A stretch of 64,000 bases of DNA from Flavobacterium suncheonense GH29-5 = DSM 17707 (GTDB lineage: Bacteria > Bacteroidota > Bacteroidia > Flavobacteriales > Flavobacteriaceae), in contig NZ_AUCZ01000004.1 in assembly GCF_000430025.1 (NCBI RefSeq), positions 186,001 to 250,000 on the forward strand, read 5' to 3'. The notes below the pieces were generated by a model, which saw only the letters and a program-made list of their open reading frames with translations, was not told the origin of the DNA and searched no databases. Below, one piece after another: positions 36,456 to 46,083 of this stretch; within the stretch, counting starts at the first letter, position 1; every line of letters starts with the position of its first letter. Both the position numbers and the translations under genes were made by a program.

Positions 36456-38108
36456 ATGCTGACATCACTTACCATTAAAAATTTTGCATTAATCGAACAG
36501 TTGGAAATGAATTTTTCCGACCGTTTATCCATTATAACCGGAGAAACCGGAGCAGGAAAATCCATTTTATTGGGCGCATTGGGACTGGTATTGGGAAAAC
36601 GTGCCGATTTAACTTCTCTAAAAGACAAAGAGCAGAAATGTGTGGTGGAAGCCCATTTTCAGATTGACAAATACCAGTTGCAGGACTTTTTTACGGCAAA
36701 CGACTTGGATTACGAAGACGTAACGATTATCCGAAGAGAAATTTTGCCATCCGGAAAGTCGCGGGCTTTTATCAACGACAGTCCGGTCAATCTTAATGAA
36801 TTGGTAGAGTTGGGAGATTTCCTGATTGATATTCATTCCCAACATCAGACGCGCGAACTTACCAATAAAGAATATCAGACGGAAATTCTAGATGCTTTCG
36901 CTGCCAATCAAAGTCTTTTAACGGATTACAGACAACATCTTTCCAAATACAAAACCCTTAAAAGTGATTTAAAAAAGCTGATTTCCGACAAAGATGCGCT
37001 AACCAAAGAATACGATTACAATTCCTTTTTACTCAACGAATTGCTTACAGCTAATTTAAAATCGGGTGAACTGGAAGAATTGGAAAGTATTCAGGAAAAA
37101 CTGAGCAATGTCGAATTTATTGGCGAATCCATTGACAAATCACTGGCGATACTCAACGAAGAGCAAATCGGAGTGATTCAGAACCTGAAAGAAGTGAAAA
37201 TAGCGCTTCAGAAAATTTCGGGACTTTCACCAGATTACCAGACTTTACATGAAAGGATTGCCAGTATTTTGATTGAAACAGACGACGTTGCTTCAGAATT
37301 AGTAAGCGAATCTGAAAAATTGGTGAACGATCCCGAAAAATTGGATTTGGTAAATCAGAAGCTGCAAACCCTTTACGCTTTATTTAAAAAGCATAATGTG
37401 GGTACGATAGAAGAGCTTCTTGAAATTCAAAACGATTTGGACGGGAAAGTGATTCTGGCGGACGATCTGGAAAATACCATTGTAAAGTTAGAATCGGAAA
37501 TTGCAGGGCAACAGAAGGAGTTGGATGCTTTAGCAGCTGAAATTACAAAGAAAAGAATTGCTTCAGCGCCGGTTTTAACCGATAAAATAGCCGAAATTCT
37601 TTCGCAATTAGGCATGCCGAATGCCCGTTTTCAGTTCGAAATAAGTCCGTCAGCTTCGTGTGGACATAACGGAAAAGACGAAATTCAGCTTTTGTTCTCT
37701 GCCAATAAAGGAACCGATTTCGGATTGCTGAAAAAAGTGGCTTCCGGCGGTGAAATGTCCCGAATCATGTTGGCTGTAAAGTCTATCATGGCGAATTATA
37801 CTAAATTGCCAACCATCATTTTTGATGAGATTGATACCGGAGTTTCGGGAGAGATTGCACACAAAATGGGCGATATAATGAAAGCGATGAGTGAAGAACT
37901 GCAGGTTTTTGCCATCACGCATTTGCCACAGATTGCCGCGAAAGGAGAACAACACTATAAAGTTTACAAATCGGTAATAGGGGATACCACTGTTTCTGAA
38001 CTGAAATTACTTACCAAAGAAGAGAGAATAACGGAAATTGCGGAAATGCTATCCGGCAAAGAAATATCGGATTCGGCTTTAAATCATGCCAAAGCGTTGC
38101 TGAATTGA
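36456..38108 (+). CDS. recN: DNA repair protein RecN
   Basis: A 550-residue SMC-like ATPase acting early in double-strand break repair. Walker A is GETGAGKSILLGALGLVLGK (about 29-48), followed by VNLNELVELGDFLIDIHSQH. The middle 200 residues form the coiled coil. The ABC signature KKVASGGEMSRIMLAVKSIM, Walker B PTIIFDEIDTGVSGEIAHKM and the D/H loop FAITHLPQIAAKGEQHYKV close the head domain. Full-length. Confidence 0.96.
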   Translation: MLTSLTIKNFALIEQLEMNFSDRLSIITGETGAGKSILLGALGLVLGKRADLTSLKDKEQKCVVEAHFQIDKYQLQDFFTANDLDYEDVTIIRREILPSGKSRAFINDSPVNLNELVELGDFLIDIHSQHQTRELTNKEYQTEILDAFAANQSLLTDYRQHLSKYKTLKSDLKKLISDKDALTKEYDYNSFLLNELLTANLKSGELEELESIQEKLSNVEFIGESIDKSLAILNEEQIGVIQNLKEVKIALQKISGLSPDYQTLHERIASILIETDDVASELVSESEKLVNDPEKLDLVNQKLQTLYALFKKHNVGTIEELLEIQNDLDGKVILADDLENTIVKLESEIAGQQKELDALAAEITKKRIASAPVLTDKIAEILSQLGMPNARFQFEISPSASCGHNGKDEIQLLFSANKGTDFGLLKKVASGGEMSRIMLAVKSIMANYTKLPTIIFDEIDTGVSGEIAHKMGDIMKAMSEELQVFAITHLPQIAAKGEQHYKVYKSVIGDTTVSELKLLTKEERITEIAEMLSGKEISDSALNHAKALLN

Positions 38109-38171
38109 TTTTTTGAACTATTTTTGTTACTCTTTAAAAACTAACGAACTATATCAAAATAAAAGTACGAC

Positions 38172-39365
38172 ATGATTATTGAACCAAGAATGCGAGGATT
38201 TATTTGTTTGACAGCTCATCCAAAAGGCTGTGAGCAAAATGTTAAGAATCAAATCGAATACGTAAAATCTAAAGGGAAAATAGACGGACCTAAACGGGTA
38301 TTGGTAATTGGTGCTTCAACCGGATTTGGTCTAGCCTCAAGAATAACCAGTGCTTTTGGTTGTGATGCAGCAACTATCGGAGTGTTTTTTGAAAAACCGG
38401 CAGCAGAAGGGAAAACAGCTTCTCCGGGTTGGTACAATTCCGCAGCATTTGAAGTGGAAGCGCATAAAGCCGGATTATACGCGAAGAGTATCAACGGTGA
38501 TGCTTTTTCAAACGAAGTAAAACAGCAAACCATCGATATGATCAAAGCTGATTTAGGTCAGGTTGATTTGGTGATTTACAGTTTGGCTTCTCCGGTGCGT
38601 TTGCATCCTACTACAGGCGTGTTACACCGTTCGGTATTAAAACCAATTGGTTCAACTTTTACTAATAAAACCGTTGATTTCCATACCGGAAATGTTTCTC
38701 AGGTTTCCATCGAACCGGCTACGGAAGAAGATATCGCCAATACCGTTGTGGTAATGGGAGGCGAAGACTGGACCATGTGGATGGATGCTTTAAAAGGTGC
38801 CGGTGTTTTAGCAGAAGGCGCCACAACAGTTGCGTATTCCTATATCGGGCCGGAAGTTACCGAAGCCGTTTACAGAAAAGGAACCATCGGAAGAGCAAAA
38901 GACCATTTGGAGGCTACTGCTTTTGAAATTACCGATAAACTGAAAGATCTTAACGGAAAAGCCTATGTTTCGGTAAATAAAGCTTTGGTTACTCAGGCGA
39001 GTTCGGCTATTCCGGTAATTCCGCTGTATATTTCCCTACTGTACAAAATTATGAAAGCCGAAGGAATTCACGAAGGCTGTATTGAACAGATTCAGCGTTT
39101 GTTCCAGCAGCGTTTATATGCAGGAGGAGAAGTTCCAACTGATGACAAAGGAAGAATCCGTATCGACGATTGGGAAATGCGAGCCGATGTTCAGGATAAA
39201 ATTGCCAAATTATGGAGTGAATCCACTACAGAATCATTAGTTGAAATTGGCGATTTAGCCGGGTACAAACAAGACTTTTTAAATCTTTTCGGTTTTGGTT
39301 TTCAAGGGGTTGATTATTTGGCCGATACAAACGAGATGGTAAACGTGCCCAGTATAAAAGAATAA
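38172..39365 (+). CDS. fabV: trans-2-Enoyl-(ACP/CoA) reductase FabV
   Basis: A 397-residue single-chain NADH-dependent enoyl reductase that completes each round of fatty acid elongation and tolerates triclosan better than FabI. GPKRVLVIGASTGFGLASRI is the dinucleotide site, VDLVIYSLASPVRLHPTTGV lines the pocket, and the Y(x8)K catalytic pair lies in YSYIGPEVTEAVYRKGTIGR. Full-length; 63 bases after recN, with a strong terminator behind it. Confidence 0.96.
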   Translation: MIIEPRMRGFICLTAHPKGCEQNVKNQIEYVKSKGKIDGPKRVLVIGASTGFGLASRITSAFGCDAATIGVFFEKPAAEGKTASPGWYNSAAFEVEAHKAGLYAKSINGDAFSNEVKQQTIDMIKADLGQVDLVIYSLASPVRLHPTTGVLHRSVLKPIGSTFTNKTVDFHTGNVSQVSIEPATEEDIANTVVVMGGEDWTMWMDALKGAGVLAEGATTVAYSYIGPEVTEAVYRKGTIGRAKDHLEATAFEITDKLKDLNGKAYVSVNKALVTQASSAIPVIPLYISLLYKIMKAEGIHEGCIEQIQRLFQQRLYAGGEVPTDDKGRIRIDDWEMRADVQDKIAKLWSESTTESLVEIGDLAGYKQDFLNLFGFGFQGVDYLADTNEMVNVPSIKE

Positions 39366-39392
39366 TCTTACTTATTTTTGTTAAAAAGTTAA

Positions 39393-39418
39393 AAAACTCA
39401 CGATTCGTCGTGAGTTTT
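39393..39418. terminator. Intrinsic terminator with TTCG tetraloop
   Basis: AAAACTCACGA - TTCG - TCGTGAGTTTT: 11 perfect pairs closed by a stable TTCG-type loop, after fabV. Confidence 0.93.
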
Positions 39419-39437
39419 GTGTTTTAGGCCGAAATTA

Positions 39438-39468
39438 TTGAGGAAACTAAAAAAAAAAGGTAATTTTG
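39438..39468 (+). promoter_or_regulatory. Promoter of the first T9SS-exported protein gene
   Basis: TTG (39438-39440), 20-bp spacer, TAATTTTG (39461-39468). Leader about 20 bases to the ATG at 39495, which rules out the longer frame from 39417. Confidence 0.75.
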
Positions 39469-39494
39469 TTATTCAATTCAAATTATTAAAAAAC

Positions 39495-42068
39495 ATGAAA
39501 AAAATTACTTTATTAATTGTAACTTTTATGTTAGGTCTTTTTGGGGTTTATGCTCAATCGGCTTCAACATATGTGTTTACAAGTAGTATGGGCACCTATA
39601 CTGATAACAGTGGTGCGGCAACAACTCTTGCGGGAGTAAGAGCTGATACTTTTATTAGTGCTGCTCAAAATATAGGTTTTACCTTTGTTTACGAAGGGGT
39701 CCCTTATACTCAGTTTAAAATGAGTTCAAATGGCTTTATTAGCCTTAATACTGTTGGCACATCATCGTTAACAACTAACGATTTTTCAACGGCGAATGCT
39801 ACATCAAGACCTATCCTAGCTCCACTTTGGGACGATTTGGATGGATCAGGTCCGGCAACTTCATTAGCTAGTTATGAAGTGACTGGCTCAGCTCCAAATA
39901 GAGTTTTGACAGTTGAATGGAAAAACTGGGAATGGAATTATAGTAGTACATCAGCTGTTATCAGTTTTCAGGTAAAGCTTTACGAAACGACTAACGAAAT
40001 TGAATTTGTTTACAGACAAGAAGCGACCGCAGTAGCAAGTGGCTCTGCTTCAATTGGTATTGGTTCGGCAACAGGTTCAGGATCTGGGAGCTATTTAAAT
40101 TTAACGAGCGTTACTGCTCCTGCGGTTAGTAGTACAGCGTCTACAACGAATATTAATACAAAACCAGCAACTGGTCAAATCTTTAAATTTACGCCTCCAC
40201 CAGTTTGTACAGGAACTCCAGTTGCAGGAACTGCAACTCCTGCAAACCAAACGCTCGTAACAGGATATACGCCAGCGGTTTTAACAGTGTCTGGGCAGTC
40301 TACAGGGGTTTCGGGTTTAACTTATCAATGGGAACAGTCAACAGACGGAGGGTCTAATTGGGTTAATGCAATAGGAGGAACCGGTGCTACGACACTTTCT
40401 TATACTCCTCCTGCTTTTTCGGGGACTCCTATTTTATACAGATTAAACATTACTTGTACTGCTTCATCAGAGAATGCATATTCATCAGTAGCTTCTTTAA
40501 CTCCTTGTGGTGTGGAAACAGCACCAACAGCAACTGAAACTTTTGCGACCTATTTGCCGACTTGTTGGTCAGTAAAAAAAGGTGCTTTAACGGCTAGTTC
40601 AACATTAACAGGAACGACATCGGAATGGATGGCTGAGGCAGGTTTTGGAAATGCTGGCTCTAATGCTGCTGTGAGAATTAATTTGTACGGAGGATCTGTA
40701 GCAACTCCTGATAATGATTGGATAATTTCTAATAGCATTGATTTAGGACCAACACCAAGTTTATACAGAATCAAATATAAAATAGGGGCGACTACTTATT
40801 TAGGATCAACCGTACAAACTACTTTAGGAACACATGTTGTTAGAGTAGTTGTTTCTACTGATAATGGAGCAACATGGTCAAATGCAAATGTGATTAAAAC
40901 ATATACTGGGGCAGGAACTTATACTGTGGGACAGGAAGAAACTGTTAATTTAATAGGATATTCAGGAGTTGTTAAGATAGGTTTCTTAGCGACTACAACT
41001 TCAACTTCACCGGATATAGATTTTCATATAGATGATTTTCAAGTAGAACTTATGCCTGCTTGTTCAGCACCAACTGCTTTAGGAGCAGGCAACTTTACCA
41101 ATAATTCTGCAAGTTTATATTGGACAGCTGGTGGAACTGAGAGTGCTTGGAATATTGAATGGGGGCCAACAGGATTTACTCAGGGTACCGGAACAGTTGT
41201 AAATGGAGTTGCAAATCCTTATCTATTATCTGGGTTAGCAGCAAGTACAACATATCAATATTATGTTCAGGCAGATTGTACAGCCAACGGAACAAGCACT
41301 TGGGCAGGGCCATATAGTTTTACAACTACATGTGCTCCGGCAAGTATTCCTTATACTCAGAATTTTGAAAGTGCAACTGTGCCTAATTTACCTTCTTGTA
41401 CTTCACAAGTGAATCTAGGTTCAGGAAATTCATGGACGGTGGAAAACAATCCAGGATACGGATTTACAACAAAAACTTTGCGTTACAGATGGAATACAAC
41501 AAGTCCTGCAAATGTTTGGTTCTTTACACAAGGAGTAAATCTTACAGCTGGTCAGGAGTATAAAATTTCGTATAATTATGGTAATGCAGGGACAACTTTC
41601 CCTGAAAAGCTTAAAGTAGCTTACGGAACATCTAACAGTCCGGCAGCAATGGTTAATACATTAGCGGACTATCCTAATATTAATCAGGCTACAATTCAAA
41701 GTGATTTAATTGTTTTTACACCGGCAGCTGATGGAGTTTACTATTTTGGATTCCAGGCTTATTCTGCTGCAGATCAATTCTATTTATTCGTTGATAATAT
41801 TGTGGTTGATGTTAATTTAGGTACATCAGCTTTCGATGCTTCATCATTCAAAGCATTCCCTAACCCGGTAACAAACGTATTGAACTTATCGTACTCATCT
41901 GAAATTTCTTCAGTAGAAGTATTCAATATGTTAGGACAAAAAGTACTGGTTAAAGAGTTGAATGTTGCTCAGGGACAAATAGATATGTCTAACTTAAATG
42001 CAGGAAACTACCTAGTTAAAGTTACTGCAGACGGTCAGACAAAAACAATAAAAGTTATTAAACAATAA
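39495..42068 (+). CDS. T9SS-exported multidomain adhesin-like protein
   Basis: An 857-residue cell-surface or secreted protein. Signal peptide MKKITLLIVTFMLGLFGVYA. Domains by eye: a beta-sandwich (25-240), an Ig-like or PKD-like Thr/Gly-rich region (about 245-340), a cleaved-adhesin/MAM-like jellyroll (350-530, ending IDFHIDDFQVE), a fibronectin type III domain (530-615, SLYWTAGGTESAWNIEWGPT), a second jellyroll (615-770), and the type-A T9SS sorting domain (about 785-857, AFPNPVTNVLNLSYSSE to TIKVIKQ). It is exported across the outer membrane by the PorU/gliding secretion system and anchored or released. Base composition is more AT-rich and repetitive than its neighbours. Confidence 0.9.
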   Translation: MKKITLLIVTFMLGLFGVYAQSASTYVFTSSMGTYTDNSGAATTLAGVRADTFISAAQNIGFTFVYEGVPYTQFKMSSNGFISLNTVGTSSLTTNDFSTANATSRPILAPLWDDLDGSGPATSLASYEVTGSAPNRVLTVEWKNWEWNYSSTSAVISFQVKLYETTNEIEFVYRQEATAVASGSASIGIGSATGSGSGSYLNLTSVTAPAVSSTASTTNINTKPATGQIFKFTPPPVCTGTPVAGTATPANQTLVTGYTPAVLTVSGQSTGVSGLTYQWEQSTDGGSNWVNAIGGTGATTLSYTPPAFSGTPILYRLNITCTASSENAYSSVASLTPCGVETAPTATETFATYLPTCWSVKKGALTASSTLTGTTSEWMAEAGFGNAGSNAAVRINLYGGSVATPDNDWIISNSIDLGPTPSLYRIKYKIGATTYLGSTVQTTLGTHVVRVVVSTDNGATWSNANVIKTYTGAGTYTVGQEETVNLIGYSGVVKIGFLATTTSTSPDIDFHIDDFQVELMPACSAPTALGAGNFTNNSASLYWTAGGTESAWNIEWGPTGFTQGTGTVVNGVANPYLLSGLAASTTYQYYVQADCTANGTSTWAGPYSFTTTCAPASIPYTQNFESATVPNLPSCTSQVNLGSGNSWTVENNPGYGFTTKTLRYRWNTTSPANVWFFTQGVNLTAGQEYKISYNYGNAGTTFPEKLKVAYGTSNSPAAMVNTLADYPNINQATIQSDLIVFTPAADGVYYFGFQAYSAADQFYLFVDNIVVDVNLGTSAFDASSFKAFPNPVTNVLNLSYSSEISSVEVFNMLGQKVLVKELNVAQGQIDMSNLNAGNYLVKVTADGQTKTIKVIKQ

Positions 42069-42088
42069 TTTTTTGTGAAAAAAAAATG

Positions 42089-42118
42089 AAAAGCGGCTAT
42101 TTAGCCGCTTTTTTTTTA
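42089..42118 (+). terminator. Intrinsic terminator
   Basis: AAAGCGGCTA - TT - TAGCCGCTTT followed by a long T-run, after the first T9SS protein. Confidence 0.92.
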
Positions 42119-42218
42119 TATAAATACTTGTTTTTGTTAATTCTCGCTTTTAAATTTTAAAAGAATGCTAAAAAAAATGTATATTGCTTTGTAATATTAA
42201 CAAATCACTAAAAAACTT

Positions 42219-44339
42219 ATGAGAAAAATTACTTTTCTGGCATTTATTTTTTTTGTGGGATTAACTTCATATGCACAGTCTATATGTACACAGACTTTCA
42301 CTGTGAGTGGGTATGACGAAGATTCAACCGTGCTTACAATAAATGCTTCCGACATCACCTGTAATGGTGGTTTTGCCATTACGAATTTAAGATTGATTAA
42401 CGGAGCTGATGATTTAGATTCTTTCTTTTGCTCTGCTAACGGTTCCAGCTGGTATGGATTTGATTTGTCTATTGATGGAGGAACAGTTTATACAGGATGT
42501 GCCGCAGACTTTGAAAACACAAACATTACAGGTTTTACCTCCCTGACCATTACATCACATGATGATGATGATTGGCCGGATTTTATCACAATGACCATTG
42601 ATGTGGAAGTGACCTATACGCCAACAACAGTACCTCCATGTACGATATTGTCTAATCCCGGAAATGGTGCTACCGGAGTTAATTCTGGTGTTATTTTCTG
42701 GTCATCTGCGGCAGGGGCATCCGGATACAAATTAAATGTAGGAACTACTCCTGGAGGGACAGACATACTAAATATGACAGATGTTGGTAATGTTTTAACT
42801 TATGATTTAGGAGCATTAACACCTGGCGGTACCTACTACGTTACAGTTATCCCTTATAACGTAATTGGTGATGCTGTTGGTTGTAACGCATCAAGTTTTA
42901 CAACTTGTGTGGTTTGTTACTGTGATCCGATTTATACAACAGGGAAAACGGATGGTGATTTAATTTCAAACATTGAAATCATAGGAACTACTTTGTCTAA
43001 CAACACTGGTGCAGATCCTGTTAACCCAGCTTTTACGTATTTTACAGGAATGCCAAATTATACAGCTACTTTACAGGCGGGTAATACGTATACTGTTTCT
43101 GTTACCGTAGGTTCTTATGGCGGTCAAAATGTAGCCGTTTGGATTGATTATAATGATGACGGTACTTTCGATACCTCTGAAAGAGTTGGATATACAACGG
43201 GATCAATTGCTGCTAATGGTACTGCAACATTCCAAATTGTTGTTGCCTGTAATCCGGCTTTAGGAACACACAGAATGCGCGTTAGAGATGTTTGGAATAC
43301 CACAGGTATTAATATTGATCCATGTGACTCTTACGGATATGGTGAAACCGAAGATTATAACGTTACAATTTCTGCTGCAGTAGCTTGTCCTCAGCCATCA
43401 ATGTTAGCGGCAAATGCTATTACAACAGATTCAGCATCTTTAACATGGAATATTGGTTGTGCCGAAAACTTATGGAATGTACATTTAACCACTGCTGGAG
43501 GTGGAGCTCCTGTTGGTACAGGATCTAACCCAGGTGTAACGAATCCATTAAATATTACCGGGACTTTATTGCCTTCCACAACTTACGAATTCTATGTTCA
43601 GGCTGATTGCGCCGGAAACGGGACAAGTTTATGGACGGGGCCATTCACTTTTACCACAAATGCTTTGCCACCGGCTAATGATGATTGTGCAAGTGCGGTT
43701 GTGTTAATTCCAGGTGGAGTATTTAATACAAATGCTGTAGTGGGAACGAATGTTGCCGCAACGAACTCAAATCCACCGGCACCTGGATGTGCTTCTTTTT
43801 CAGGAGGAGATGTATGGTATACTGTGACAGTTCCGGCTTCCGGAAATATTACAATAGAAACAAACAGCAATGCAGGAAGCCCGATTACAGATACAGGTTT
43901 AGCAGTTTACAGTGGAACTTGTGGCAGTTTAACATTGGTCGAGTGTGACGACGATGACAGTGCAGACGGAAATTTCTCAATGATTGCTTTAACAGGCAGA
44001 ACTCCAGGTGAAGTACTTTATATTAATACATGGGAATATGGTGGAGGAACTGAAGGAACGTTCAGAATTTCAGCCTACGACGCGTCATTAAGCGCTGGTT
44101 CTTTCGATATGACAGCATTCAAAGCCTATCCAAACCCGGTAACAAACGTATTAAACTTATCGTATTCTTCTGAAATATCTTCCGTAGAAGTATTCAATAT
44201 GTTAGGACAGAGAGTTTTAACTGAAAAATTGAGTGCCAATCAGGTACAGGTTGATATAAGTAATTTACCTTCAGGAAACTACATGGTTAAAGTTACAGCA
44301 GACGGATTGACAAAATCAATCAAAGTAGTGAAACAATAA
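42219..44339 (+). CDS. T9SS-exported protein with GEVED and fibronectin-type domains
   Basis: A 706-residue exported protein: signal MRKITFLAFIFFVGLTSYAQ, an N-terminal beta domain (20-135), a fibronectin-like domain (140-230), a GEVED domain (about 235-385: VAVWIDYNDDGTFDTSERVG to YGYGETEDYNVTI), a fibronectin type III domain (388-480), a C-terminal jellyroll (485-620), and a type-A sorting domain (about 633-706). The sorting domain is nearly identical to that of the preceding gene, in DNA as well as protein. Acidic DDDDSADGN stretches may bind calcium. Likely an adhesin or matrix component; no enzymatic motif is visible. Confidence 0.9.
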   Translation: MRKITFLAFIFFVGLTSYAQSICTQTFTVSGYDEDSTVLTINASDITCNGGFAITNLRLINGADDLDSFFCSANGSSWYGFDLSIDGGTVYTGCAADFENTNITGFTSLTITSHDDDDWPDFITMTIDVEVTYTPTTVPPCTILSNPGNGATGVNSGVIFWSSAAGASGYKLNVGTTPGGTDILNMTDVGNVLTYDLGALTPGGTYYVTVIPYNVIGDAVGCNASSFTTCVVCYCDPIYTTGKTDGDLISNIEIIGTTLSNNTGADPVNPAFTYFTGMPNYTATLQAGNTYTVSVTVGSYGGQNVAVWIDYNDDGTFDTSERVGYTTGSIAANGTATFQIVVACNPALGTHRMRVRDVWNTTGINIDPCDSYGYGETEDYNVTISAAVACPQPSMLAANAITTDSASLTWNIGCAENLWNVHLTTAGGGAPVGTGSNPGVTNPLNITGTLLPSTTYEFYVQADCAGNGTSLWTGPFTFTTNALPPANDDCASAVVLIPGGVFNTNAVVGTNVAATNSNPPAPGCASFSGGDVWYTVTVPASGNITIETNSNAGSPITDTGLAVYSGTCGSLTLVECDDDDSADGNFSMIALTGRTPGEVLYINTWEYGGGTEGTFRISAYDASLSAGSFDMTAFKAYPNPVTNVLNLSYSSEISSVEVFNMLGQRVLTEKLSANQVQVDISNLPSGNYMVKVTADGLTKSIKVVKQ

Positions 44340-44358
44340 TTCTGCATAATATTCTTTT

Positions 44359-44386
44359 AAAAGCCACCAATTTGGTGGCTTTTTTA
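44359..44386 (+). terminator. Intrinsic terminator
   Basis: AAAAGCCACC - AATTT - GGTGGCTTTTTT, 20 bases after the second T9SS gene. Confidence 0.92.
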
Positions 44387-44399
44387 TTTTTATAAAGAG

Positions 44400-44407
44400 T
44401 ATCTTTG
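44400..44407 (+). promoter_or_regulatory. Candidate -7 box (TATCTTTG) for the glycosyltransferase gene
   Basis: Exact TAnnTTTG match 18 bases before the ATG at 44426; supports that start over an in-frame TTG at 44405, which overlaps the box. No TTG at -33 spacing. Confidence 0.55.
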
Positions 44408-44425
44408 TTAAAATGTTTTGTTGCT

Positions 44426-45424
44426 ATGTATTTTTCGTTTATAGTACCGGTTTTTAACAGACCCGATGAAGTGGAAGAGCTCTTAAAAAGCCTTTCACAG
44501 CAAAACTATCATGAAGATTTTGAAGTCGTTATTGTCGAAGACGGCTCGACGGTTCCTTGTCATGAGGTAGTAAAAAAATATGAGGGAAAGTTGTTTATTT
44601 CGTATTTCAGTAAACCCAATTCAGGACCCGGAGATTCGCGGAATTTCGGGATGAAGCATGCCATGGGAAGCTATTTTTTGATTTTAGATTCTGATTGCAT
44701 CCTTCCGGAACACTATCTGGCTTCGGTGGATAAAAACCTGAAAGCTGATTACGTGGATTGTTTCGGTGGGCCGGATAATGCACACGACTCTTTTTCATCG
44801 GTTCAGAAAGCCATAAACTTTACCATGACCTCATTTTTAACAACTGGGGGTGTACGTGGCGGCACCGAGAAAATCGGAAAATTTCAGCCCAGAAGTTTTA
44901 ATATGGGGCTCTCTAAAAAAGCTTTTGAAGTCTCCGGAGGATTCGGGAATATCCATCCCGGAGAAGATCCCGATTTGGCGATTCGTTTGTGGCAATTAGG
45001 CTATAAAACCAAATTATTCTCAGACTGCTATGTGTTTCATAAGCGAAGAATCGATTTTAATAAGTTTTACAAACAGGTAAATAAGTTCGGAAAAGCAAGA
45101 CCTATATTAGATTCTTGGTATCCTAAATACAGTAAAATAACATTTTGGGCACCAAGTTTGTTTTTGTTGGGTATGGTGGTTTCCGCTTTGTTGTATCTGT
45201 TTGGATTTACCATTCCGGTTAAAGTGTTAGTGGCTTATTTTCTGATCCTTTTCTGGATTGCTTCGACTGAAACCATGAGTTTATGGATTGGATTTTTAAG
45301 CGTATTTGCAGCGTTTTTTCAGTTTTTAGGTTACGGAATCGGTTTTCTGTCGTCTTTTATTAAAGTACGAATGTTAAAACAAAAACCGGAAGCAGCTTTT
45401 CCGGAATTGTTTTTTAAAAAATAA
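44426..45424 (+). CDS. Family 2 glycosyltransferase, membrane-anchored
   Basis: A 332-residue protein. The GT-A domain (1-235) begins MYFSFIVPVFNRPDEVEELL and contains VVIVEDGSTVP, the DxD-like LILDSDCILP (sugar-nucleotide/metal site), a FGGPDNAH loop and HPGEDPDLAIRLWQLGYKTK. The C-terminal 90 residues form two to three membrane helices. It probably transfers a sugar in polysaccharide or glycolipid synthesis at the inner face of the membrane; donor and acceptor unknown. Followed 3 bases later by coaE. Confidence 0.9.
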   Translation: MYFSFIVPVFNRPDEVEELLKSLSQQNYHEDFEVVIVEDGSTVPCHEVVKKYEGKLFISYFSKPNSGPGDSRNFGMKHAMGSYFLILDSDCILPEHYLASVDKNLKADYVDCFGGPDNAHDSFSSVQKAINFTMTSFLTTGGVRGGTEKIGKFQPRSFNMGLSKKAFEVSGGFGNIHPGEDPDLAIRLWQLGYKTKLFSDCYVFHKRRIDFNKFYKQVNKFGKARPILDSWYPKYSKITFWAPSLFLLGMVVSALLYLFGFTIPVKVLVAYFLILFWIASTETMSLWIGFLSVFAAFFQFLGYGIGFLSSFIKVRMLKQKPEAAFPELFFKK

Positions 45425-45427
45425 GGA

Positions 45428-46012
45428 ATGACCAAAATTATAGGACTTACAGGCGGAATAGGCAGTGGAAAATCGACAATTGCCGCATATTTTAAAAAGC
45501 GTGGCATTCCGGTTTATATTGCAGATGAAGAGGCGAAAAAGCTAATGAACACCCCTGAAGTGATTAAAAAAGTTCAGACGGTTTTTGATGAAAACATCAT
45601 CGAAAACAACCAGCTCAACCGTAAAAAGATAGCCGAATTGGTTTTTTCGTCGCCGGAACAGCTTAAAAAACTCAACAGCATTGTTCATCCGGAGGTTAGA
45701 AAACATTTTACGGATTGGGTTGAAAAATATAAAGACAGGCCTTTCGTAATCAAAGAAGCCGCTATATTGTTTGAGAGCGGAACTTTTAAAGACTGTGATA
45801 AAATTATATTGGTAACGGCACCCGAAGACGTAAAAATAGACCGGGTAATGAAGCGTGACAAGGTAAGTAAGGGACAGGTTTTGGAGCGGATGAAAAATCA
45901 ATGGAGTGACGAAAAGAAAATTCCGTTAAGCGATTATGTAATCCAAAATATTGATTTAGAAACGGCTATAAAAAAAACTGAAGAAATACTTAAAGAATTG
46001 AATAAAATGTAA
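45428..46012 (+). CDS. coaE: Dephospho-CoA kinase
   Basis: A 194-residue P-loop kinase that phosphorylates dephospho-CoA in the last step of coenzyme A synthesis. Walker A GLTGGIGSGKSTIAAYFKKR starts near residue 6; YIADEEAKKLMNTPEV, SIVHPEVRKHF and FVIKEAAILFESGTFKDCDK are family blocks. Full-length and intact. Co-transcribed with the upstream glycosyltransferase by spacing. Confidence 0.96.
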   Translation: MTKIIGLTGGIGSGKSTIAAYFKKRGIPVYIADEEAKKLMNTPEVIKKVQTVFDENIIENNQLNRKKIAELVFSSPEQLKKLNSIVHPEVRKHFTDWVEKYKDRPFVIKEAAILFESGTFKDCDKIILVTAPEDVKIDRVMKRDKVSKGQVLERMKNQWSDEKKIPLSDYVIQNIDLETAIKKTEEILKELNKM

Positions 46013-46070
46013 AAACTTAAGCAGATGTTAATCTTTGGTTAATGTTTTTAAGGCATAAATGTTAAAATGT

Positions 46071-46078
46071 TAATTTTG
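46071..46078 (+). promoter_or_regulatory. Candidate -7 box (TAATTTTG) directly before the histidine kinase start
   Basis: Exact TAnnTTTG match ending 5 bases before the ATG at 46084. If used, transcription would start at or near the ATG, giving a leaderless mRNA. No -33 TTG at normal spacing. Confidence 0.4.
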
Positions 46079-46083
46079 ATTTG

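Noticed and set aside
39417..39494. Upstream extension of the first T9SS protein
   Set aside because: It includes the promoter boxes and part of the fabV terminator; the signal peptide begins at 39495.
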